IMG/VR virus record: IMGVR_UViG_3300037247_001031
Location: 1 to 45,223 of that record
Source of the DNA: a virus
Length of the DNA: 45,223 bases
Strand: one strand, 5' to 3'
Numbering within the stretch: the stretch's first letter is position 1; each line of letters begins with the position of its first letter. Made by a program: the position numbers and the translations under genes. Under the pieces are notes generated by a model. It made no database searches. It was not told where the DNA came from and saw nothing but the letters and a program-made list of their open reading frames with translations. This document shows positions 40,101 to 45,223 of the stretch, in pieces.

Positions 40101-40981
40101 AAGAACATATCCTTATAGCTTTTATTCTCTGGTCTATTTATAAACTGTTCCCAAGTCATTCCTCTAAAAATATGAAATTGATTAACCCATCTTGCAAGAG
40201 CAGTATGTCTAATATCCTTATTCTTTTTATAATAAAAGCGTTGTAAATACGCATTTTGATTTAGATTTCTTATAATATTGAGTCTATATAAATCCTCTTC
40301 AAAAGTAGTATTAAATCCAACAATTACATAAAAACAAGATTTTTTAATACCATTTTCTACTAACAATTTTATACCTTTTTTTACATTTTTTTCATCAGAT
40401 AGATTGTCAAAAGCAAAATGATAATCATAATGTTTTATAGACGAGAGAATTTTAACATTATCTTTATTTAGTAGTCTAATATCTAATCCATTCTCTCGAA
40501 GTTTTAACTTCTCTTTCTTAATTTGTCCCCATATTTTTTCAAAGTGTCTTGATAATCCCATAATATTATTATCTAATAATTCTATCTCTGGAGATTTTCC
40601 ATCCCAAATATCATATATATCACCTTCTATCCGTATCTTCCCTTCTTTCTTAGGCACTATACAGAATTGACAATTTCTGATACAACCTCTTGTAGTAAAG
40701 CCTATGTTTATTCGTGGTTTTACTTTTTCTATTTCTGAAGGCAATCTTTTAGTTAAACTATATCCACTACCACCTATTTCAGCATTAGGAAATTGTTTAG
40801 CTTTATCTTTATTCCAATCAAATATAATAGATATATAAGTTTTATCTGCCCAAGATTGAAACAATTCGTTATTCCATATAACTTTGTCATTTCTATCAAG
40901 ATGATATTTCTCTATTTTCTTAAGAGCAAGGTTAGGAATTTTACTATCAATATCCATTATGAGTATCTTTTTCTTACTCAT
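40097..40981 (-). CDS. Phage radical SAM protein
   Basis: A 294-residue protein with the CX3CX2C iron-sulfur motif in TRGCIRNCQFC (Cys100, Cys104, Cys107). The N-terminus MSKKKILIMDIDSKIPNLAL has the short Rossmann-like opening found in phage-type radical SAM proteins. Target unknown: nucleotide, tRNA or protein modification are possible. ATGA-coupled to the next gene. Confidence 0.75.
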   Translation of the reverse strand: MSKKKILIMDIDSKIPNLALKKIEKYHLDRNDKVIWNNELFQSWADKTYISIIFDWNKDKAKQFPNAEIGGSGYSLTKRLPSEIEKVKPRINIGFTTRGCIRNCQFCIVPKKEGKIRIEGDIYDIWDGKSPEIELLDNNIMGLSRHFEKIWGQIKKEKLKLRENGLDIRLLNKDNVKILSSIKHYDYHFAFDNLSDEKNVKKGIKLLVENGIKKSCFYVIVGFNTTFEEDLYRLNIIRNLNQNAYLQRFYYKKNKDIRHTALARWVNQFHIFRGMTWEQFINRPENKSYKDMFL

Positions 40982-41145
40982 TATTTATCTTTTTCAAACT
41001 CTTTATTAGAATTAAATTTATAAATTCTGCTATCTTTTGGCAATTGATAATCACAATAGCTTTCGTAACTACATCCCCACCCTATTGCTCCAGTATCTTG
41101 AAAACGATATTTACAAGGATGTCCAGATGTACAAGTTTTATTCAT
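40981..41145 (-). CDS. Small cysteine-rich protein, 54 aa
   Basis: MNKTCTSGHPCKYRFQDTGA and CSYESYC give four cysteines in a possible metal site. Directly upstream of the radical SAM gene, overlapping it by one base. Could be a substrate or partner, which is inference. Confidence 0.5.
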   Translation of the reverse strand: MNKTCTSGHPCKYRFQDTGAIGWGCSYESYCDYQLPKDSRIYKFNSNKEFEKDK

Positions 41146-41278
41146 TATCAGAGTTCGTATCTATTATTGAACCATTTGGGCCCCAAAGAGGTCTTTTTGT
41201 ATCATCACATCCCTTAAACCCTACACAAAGTGCTATGATAATAAAAGCTATACCTATTCCTGTCCAAAAATCTTCCAT
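41138..41278 (-). CDS. Small membrane protein, 46 aa
   Basis: MEDFWTGIGIAFIIIALCVG is one membrane segment; the C-terminal part is polar. GAGGGA ribosome site. Unknown. Confidence 0.5.
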   Translation of the reverse strand: MEDFWTGIGIAFIIIALCVGFKGCDDTKRPLWGPNGSIIDTNSDNE

Positions 41279-41279
41279 T

Positions 41280-41399
41280 TCATTCCCTCTCCCCCACTAG
41301 ATATCCCTCCTCATCAAGTATCCACCCTAACACTTCCTCAGCATATCTTCTCCAAGCGGGGGATATGTAGATGCGGTGTTTGTGGAGGGATTTGGTCAT
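41280..41399 (-). CDS. Hypothetical protein, 39 aa
   Basis: MTKSLHKHRIYISPAWRRYA then an acidic helix. Overlaps the upstream gene by ATGA. Unknown. Confidence 0.5.
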   Translation of the reverse strand: MTKSLHKHRIYISPAWRRYAEEVLGWILDEEGYLVGERE

Positions 41400-41581
41400 A
41401 GTTTCTTACAAGGATATTCTTTCATGCCTTTTTCAGCTTCTTTTCTACTATTAAATCCTGTAATAAGACAACAATCTCCATAAGCTAAAAATACCCCTCT
41501 TGGAAAATCAGTTATCCCCTCTGCTTCTATATAACTATCTACTTCTTTTAAATGTGGAACACAATACCATTTTCTTGGCAT
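41396..41581 (-). CDS. Hypothetical protein, 61 aa
   Basis: MPRKWYCVPHLKEVDSYIEA then YGDCCLITGFNSRKEAEKG; a small alpha/beta layout. Unknown function. Confidence 0.55.
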   Translation of the reverse strand: MPRKWYCVPHLKEVDSYIEAEGITDFPRGVFLAYGDCCLITGFNSRKEAEKGMKEYPCKKL

Positions 41582-41620
41582 ACTCCCCCTTCTATCTTTG
41601 TTTATTGTGGGTTAGAGTTC

Positions 41621-41818
41621 TCATATTTCTTTAAGAGTTGTGCCATTTTCTTGTTCTAATTTTTTTCCCCACGCTTCTTCATCTTCTCTTACTTGCTCAT
41701 CAAATCTACCCCAAGCTAAATCCTTTATTGCTTCTGTATCCATATTATCTGAAACATTCACCTCAACAACTGCACGAGTTATTTCCCTCAGCACCATTGT
41801 TACTCTAAATCTTCTCAT
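41621..41818 (-). CDS. Hypothetical protein, 65 aa
   Basis: MRRFRVTMVLREITRAVVEV then an acidic helix; strand-rich N-terminus. AGGAGG ribosome site. First gene below the 178-nt structured RNA. Confidence 0.6.
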   Translation of the reverse strand: MRRFRVTMVLREITRAVVEVNVSDNMDTEAIKDLAWGRFDEQVREDEEAWGKKLEQENGTTLKEI

Positions 41819-41842
41819 CTTTCCTCCTATTCTTCATACTGC

Positions 41843-42020
41843 ATGGCTCTGCATAGTCGGTCTTTCTTTACTGGCAAGGACAGGAGTTATCACCTGTCAG
41901 GTTGTAGCTGTGTGGTAGCAGTGTCGGCCTTTTCTGTTTACCAGTGACCAACGACAAGTCGTTGCCTAAGCACTCTTTCGAGTCGCCCCCACTAACCATT
42001 TTTAAGCTATACAGAGCCAT
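41843..42020 (-). ncRNA. 178-nt structured RNA candidate between SSB and next gene
   Basis: A perfect 9-bp closing stem, ATGGCTCTG (41843-41851) with CAGAGCCAT (42012-42020), plus TAG/CTA (41854-41856/42007-42009), encloses at least four helices: ACTGG/CCAGT (41870-41874/41941-41945), GACAGG/CCTGTC (41879-41884/41893-41898), CAACGA/TCGTTG (41949-41954/41959-41964) and GC-ACTC/GAGT-GC (41970-41986). On the minus strand the last two have CUUG and GAAA tetraloops. It fills the gap from three bases after the SSB stop to 25 bases before the next ATG. No convincing gene lies inside. No known RNA family recognised. Confidence 0.75.
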
Positions 42021-42023
42021 AAT

Positions 42024-42371
42024 TTAAAAAGGTGGTTCTTTAGTTTCTGTTAGTTCCTCTTTCGGTTCATATATCTTATCCCAGATAGCTTTAACCTCTG
42101 CTTCAAGTTTCTCCACTCTTTCTGTAAGTAAATCGGTAGGTTTTAAGGTTGAGAAGTTCAGGTATTTCCCGTTCTGCTCGACATTGACCTTAATCTCGTC
42201 CCCCTCAACCCATTTAGAGTTTTCGTTGTTTCCGAATCCGCCCAAGACTTCCCCGTTATATTGGTCAGTCCTTATATGGACTCTTACATACTCTTTCCCG
42301 TTTTTATTGATTAGCTTCTCGCCTTTTGGGTTTGTGTCGTATCTGCGGATTTTTTGTATTATTAGTTTCAT
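42024..42371 (-). CDS. Single-stranded DNA-binding protein (OB fold)
   Basis: A 115-residue protein. An OB-like core (EYVRVHIRTDQYNGEVLGGF, VEGDEIKVNVEQNGKYLNF, about residues 27-75) is followed by a short coiled coil and an acidic tail ending KEPPF, which resembles the DIPF-type tip by which SSBs recruit replication proteins. Likely protects replicating phage DNA. ATGA overlap with the ATP-grasp gene; a structured RNA follows its stop. Confidence 0.75.
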   Translation of the reverse strand: MKLIIQKIRRYDTNPKGEKLINKNGKEYVRVHIRTDQYNGEVLGGFGNNENSKWVEGDEIKVNVEQNGKYLNFSTLKPTDLLTERVEKLEAEVKAIWDKIYEPKEELTETKEPPF

Positions 42372-43084
42372 GGGTTTTTTCTCCTTTTTTTGTGGGTTAG
42401 GTTAAACTTACACTCTGGATGCCAACTTTGTTCTCCTACTGCCATATCTATACAATACCATAAACCATTTTTTGTTCGGCAGAAATCTACTGACCAATAT
42501 CCTTTAAATATTTTACCAATTTCATTGGTGCAAAAAGTTAAAAGAGCTATCTCTTCTTTAGTTTCTGTATTCATTTCTTTCAATAATTCTTTCCAATTTT
42601 TCACAGAAGGATTTCGTATAGCTTCTTCAAACCAATATGTATGGCGACATAAAATTTGTCCTTTGTTAATAAAATATCTTCTCTCGGGATTTACAGGCAT
42701 TGAACCCCAAAAAGCAGTAAATTTACTATCCATTGGGATATATTCTCTTAAAGCTATTGAGGAGCAAGGAATACTACTCATCATATCTAAACACATAGTT
42801 TCATTGACTATATGAACAACTTGGCTTTTGAGGTATTTTTCAGAAGCCACAAAACAAGTTTCTTTCCAATTATGTTTAATGCTACTATCACTTCCCCGCA
42901 CAAAAATAGGAAATTTAAATTGCTTGCTTTGTTTCTCTATTCTATCTAAAAATCTTTTAGGAACTTCTAAAAAATTACTTGTCTTATCCCAATTCCACAT
43001 GATAGGGATAATTATAGTTTTGGGTGTAGGAACAATATCTTTGATTTTAGGATACCAATATTCAATAGCATTTATTCTTTCCAT
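42368..43084 (-). CDS. ATP-grasp protein (R2K-clade-like)
   Basis: A 238-residue protein with ATP-grasp features: FPIFVRGSDSSIKHNWKETC (about 58-77), LREYIPMDSKFTAFWG (about 112-127) with MPVNPERRYFINKGQILCRH (about 129-148) and a C-terminal YWSVDFCRTKNGLWYCIDMA plus GEQSWHP. The R..Y(I/F)....F...G.P.N.E.R.F pattern is that of the R2K group found in phages and conflict systems. Probably ligates a small molecule or amino acid to a target, unknown here. Confidence 0.65.
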   Translation of the reverse strand: MERINAIEYWYPKIKDIVPTPKTIIIPIMWNWDKTSNFLEVPKRFLDRIEKQSKQFKFPIFVRGSDSSIKHNWKETCFVASEKYLKSQVVHIVNETMCLDMMSSIPCSSIALREYIPMDSKFTAFWGSMPVNPERRYFINKGQILCRHTYWFEEAIRNPSVKNWKELLKEMNTETKEEIALLTFCTNEIGKIFKGYWSVDFCRTKNGLWYCIDMAVGEQSWHPECKFNLTHKKRRKNP

Positions 43085-43094
43085 ATATTTACCT

Positions 43095-43370
43095 TCAAAG
43101 ACCTTGATTTTTCGAAGCCCAAAAAACCTGCGTTAATATCTTTATATCCAATTTCAACTGGTTCATGCTACTTTTTGCCTTGTCGATTAGAATTTCTAAG
43201 TCCTTTTTCTTAACTCTTAACAGAAGTATCTCTTTACTAATCTGATGTGCGTCAACCGAGATAGTTTCTAATACCGCAATGGCTTCTTTAAGTTTCTTCT
43301 CCTGTTCGCTTATCTCTGTGGAAATTTCTGCGGATGAGGAATTTTCATTTATCATATTTAAAATCTCCAT
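43095..43370 (-). CDS. Small coiled-coil protein, 91 aa
   Basis: Heptad-like helical segments (SEQEKKLKEAIAVLETISVD; LLLRVKKKDLEILIDKAKSS). Starts inside the end of the outer-membrane gene. Unknown function. Confidence 0.6.
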   Translation of the reverse strand: MEILNMINENSSSAEISTEISEQEKKLKEAIAVLETISVDAHQISKEILLLRVKKKDLEILIDKAKSSMNQLKLDIKILTQVFWASKNQGL

Positions 43371-43930
43371 TCTAAACCTGTTATAACACTCAAACTTCCT
43401 ACATCCTCTTTAAAAACAAAGTCCCCATTATGTTCAATATCAGCCTTGCCCCATATCCTTTTACCCTCTACAAATAGGTTGAGGTTTTTAGTCAACTTTT
43501 TCGTAGCACCCAAGACCAAATGATAACCTAAAGCATCTTTTACTTCTACTTTGTCGGGATAGTTAGGATAAAGCTCAACAAAGGTATCTCCATGATACAA
43601 ATAATCTATTCCTATGCCAGCGTAAAGCCATTTCCACTGATAACCACCTGTTAGCCCAAAGGCGTATTGTTTCAAATCAACACCTTCATAAGCTACATTC
43701 GGCTGTTCAGAAAACTCATTGCCTGTTTCTAATCTATCAAGTTCTGTTCTTATCCACCAGTCCTTGAAGTCTTTGCGGTAATGAACTCCATACATTAGTT
43801 CTTCCCCAAATCCCTCTGAATATTCTGTTCCTCCGCCCTCAAAGAGAGAATATCCTATCCGAGTACCTATGGTGTCAGCAGACAAAGTAGTCGTTGTTAA
43901 TAGTATACATAGTATAATTAGAGTTTTCAT
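43358..43930 (-). CDS. Outer-membrane beta-barrel protein
   Basis: About 190 residues from ATG 43930, chosen because GAGGGGGAAA lies just upstream; the frame is open to 44026. Signal peptide MKTLIILCILLTTTTLSA then Asp (cut after Ala18). The mature part alternates amphipathic strands (IGTRIGYSLFEGGG, QYAFGLTGGYQWKWLYAGIG, YHLVLGATKKLTKNLNLFVE) and ends with GLEWRF, a C-terminal aromatic signal for BAM insertion; this suggests an eight-stranded small barrel. Likely modifies the host surface or blocks superinfecting phages. Confidence 0.78.
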   Translation of the reverse strand: MKTLIILCILLTTTTLSADTIGTRIGYSLFEGGGTEYSEGFGEELMYGVHYRKDFKDWWIRTELDRLETGNEFSEQPNVAYEGVDLKQYAFGLTGGYQWKWLYAGIGIDYLYHGDTFVELYPNYPDKVEVKDALGYHLVLGATKKLTKNLNLFVEGKRIWGKADIEHNGDFVFKEDVGSLSVITGLEWRF

Positions 43931-44022
43931 TTTCCCCCTCTTCTTCCAAACACTAAAGTTCGGTATGCCACGCCTCTTGCAGATTTTTGCTAAAGTTATG
44001 GGTTTTTTTCTCTTTTTTTTAG

Positions 44023-45223
44023 TCATTGCTTTTTTAGTAGTGATAATATAGTATCTTTTTCTAATTTCTCTGGAGATAAGTTAATATCACATTTATCTTC
44101 ACTTGTCTTTTGCATTCCTGCCTTTAACAGAATGTCGTTTAAATCAATAGTATTCTGGTAAAATGTAGTGAGATAATTCAATGCGTGTTTTGTATAAGGG
44201 TTGCCATAGGAAGTAATAGAACACCCAAGATTTACTTCAGTAAAGTAAAATTTGCAATTATCTTCGGTAGTTGCCAATAATCCCAATATTCTCTGTTTTT
44301 GATTGATAACTGATTTAGCGATACAAAGGATATTATTAGGATTAACCATATAATCTTTCCCAAAATCCTTTACCAATTCTTTAGCTACTAATATTTTAAA
44401 AGGAACTTCTACATCTTCTTCAAAATTGTAATAATTAACCATTAAGAGAAAGGTATTTTCTTTTTGTTTTTTTACATAGAATACTTCTGTTGCTCCTCTT
44501 CCTTTAGGTGCGTCTGTTATATCCCCAGAGAATAGAATACCCCTATCCTCACTCCTATATAAATCATCCCACCCTATTTTTTTATTTCCATTGAGTAGAG
44601 ATAAATCCAAGTCAATCCTATGTCCATTTATATTCTCCCAATGAACACCAAACACAATATCTTTCGGCACAGAAACATAGGTCCCAGAGGGGAAATACCC
44701 TGTGAACTGCTTTTCTGTAGCAGGCAAGGAATATTTAATGTAATCTGGGAGATAGACTTTCTTCCCTTTAACATTTGGCTTTATGTCATTGACTATTGAG
44801 TTAAGAACAATGTCTAAAAATGCTTTTGCTTTTCTATGGTTATTAAATCCAAAATCAGTAGCATACCCTTTACCATTTCTTATCTTATATAGAATGCTCT
44901 CTGTGTCGTTTGTTCTGAATTTAAGAGCATAAGCAAGGCGTATCTTCCTAAAGACATTTACCTTTTTCAGTTCTTCTTTCAATTTTGCTTCAGGAATAGA
45001 CTTCCTTTGTTTAATCTTCGCTGTTATGTTGTTAAGAAAGTCCTCTGGCATAGGTTTATGATGTCTATAAGCTAATTTTCTTATCTTATTTATAATCATC
45101 TTTAACTTCTTATTAGACCTGAAAGCCAGAAATAAGGGTTTGAATCTATAAAAAATCTCTGCCAATCTTTCCAAACCATACTTATCCCTGTATTTTGTTA
45201 ATAAACCAAGAACACTCAAATTA
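44023..45223 (-). CDS. Large phage protein with TerD-like signature, C-terminal part (continues from position 1)
   Basis: C-terminal part of the 629-residue protein that starts at 816; the reading frame enters from the repeat (the copy of 1-127), so the apparent TTG start at 45219 is an artefact of the cut. Residues about 410-530 carry HRIDLDLSLL (431-440) and LFSGDITDAPKGRGATEVFY (460-479), resembling the conserved Asp-rich and GD(N)-type motifs of TerD calcium-binding beta sandwiches. The preceding 180 residues are basic helices. The match to TerD is by eye only. Confidence 0.8.
   Translation of the reverse strand, partial: NLSVLGLLTKYRDKYGLERLAEIFYRFKPLFLAFRSNKKLKMIINKIRKLAYRHHKPMPEDFLNNITAKIKQRKSIPEAKLKEELKKVNVFRKIRLAYALKFRTNDTESILYKIRNGKGYATDFGFNNHRKAKAFLDIVLNSIVNDIKPNVKGKKVYLPDYIKYSLPATEKQFTGYFPSGTYVSVPKDIVFGVHWENINGHRIDLDLSLLNGNKKIGWDDLYRSEDRGILFSGDITDAPKGRGATEVFYVKKQKENTFLLMVNYYNFEEDVEVPFKILVAKELVKDFGKDYMVNPNNILCIAKSVINQKQRILGLLATTEDNCKFYFTEVNLGCSITSYGNPYTKHALNYLTTFYQNTIDLNDILLKAGMQKTSEDKCDINLSPEKLEKDTILSLLKKQ
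45097..45223. repeat. Right copy of 127-bp terminal direct repeat
   Basis: Exact copy of bases 1-127. Removing one copy gives a 45,096-bp circle in which the minus-strand gene starting at 816 runs on to its stop at 44023. Confidence 0.95.

Noticed and set aside
41843-42020. tRNA or tmRNA gene
   Set aside because: A TTTCGAGTC-like arm and a terminal CCA-like string occur, but no complete cloverleaf or acceptor stem; the 9-bp closing stem fits neither.
44023-45219. Independent gene starting at TTG 45219
   Set aside because: The frame continues upstream without a stop across the circular junction to a well-supported ATG at 816.
1-45223. Alternative genetic code (TGA or TAG reassigned)
   Set aside because: TGA ends many genes in ATGA overlaps and TAG/TAA ends others; long frames have no in-frame stops that would need recoding.

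Overview
The window is a complete, circularly closed genome of a tailed, podovirus-like bacteriophage with an AT-rich composition. Bases 1-127 are repeated exactly at 45097-45223, so the unique length is 45,096 bp. A 127-base overlap is what a de Bruijn assembler leaves when it closes a circle, so it is probably not a biological terminal repeat. One 629-codon gene runs across the cut point. Codon usage is the standard code, since TGA ends many ATGA-overlapping genes. The host is probably a Gram-negative bacterium with O-antigen-type polysaccharide: the phage encodes an O-antigen polymerase/ligase-like protein, an outer-membrane beta-barrel, several lipoproteins and a secreted M15 peptidase. 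I see no integrase, repressor, DNA polymerase or RNA polymerase, so it probably uses host polymerases, and lysogeny is not supported.

Layout. Two long transcription units diverge from a promoter region at about 6.0-6.2 kb and converge at about 32.5 kb. The rightward arm (6.1-32.5 kb) starts with small leader genes, a structured leader RNA and a lambda O-like initiator carrying iterons inside its own gene (the probable origin). Then come terminase small and large subunits, an HNH homing endonuclease, a GroES-like co-chaperonin, portal, scaffold, a decoration-like protein, major capsid protein, an O-antigen polymerase, four tandem small paralogues, tail connector, tail hub, fibres, three ejection-type proteins, and a distal cluster of membrane and exported proteins ending in DUF1353.

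The leftward arm (6.0 kb down to 1, continuing from 45.1 kb down to 32.5 kb) holds many small early genes, an HNH nuclease, an M15 endolysin, a PD-(D/E)XK nuclease, an array of four covarying RNA hairpins and the large junction-spanning gene. It continues with an outer-membrane barrel, an ATP-grasp protein, an SSB, a 178-nt structured RNA, a radical SAM protein, a NinG-like nuclease, small zinc-finger-like genes, a B12-type radical SAM plus GT-C glycosyltransferase pair, and a cluster of lipoproteins.

Three things stand out. (1) An array of four tandem hairpins with compensatory base changes lies directly upstream of the large gene whose C-terminal half carries a TerD-like signature; this is a candidate RNA-protein system. 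(2) Several proteins that look like virion tail components (hub and fibres) begin with textbook Sec signal peptides, and in total about fourteen products look exported, lipidated or outer-membrane. This points to a tail or envelope-remodelling strategy outside the cytoplasm. (3) Envelope-polysaccharide genes occur in both arms, one of them inside the structural operon.

All assignments come from reading the sequence; no database search was run.
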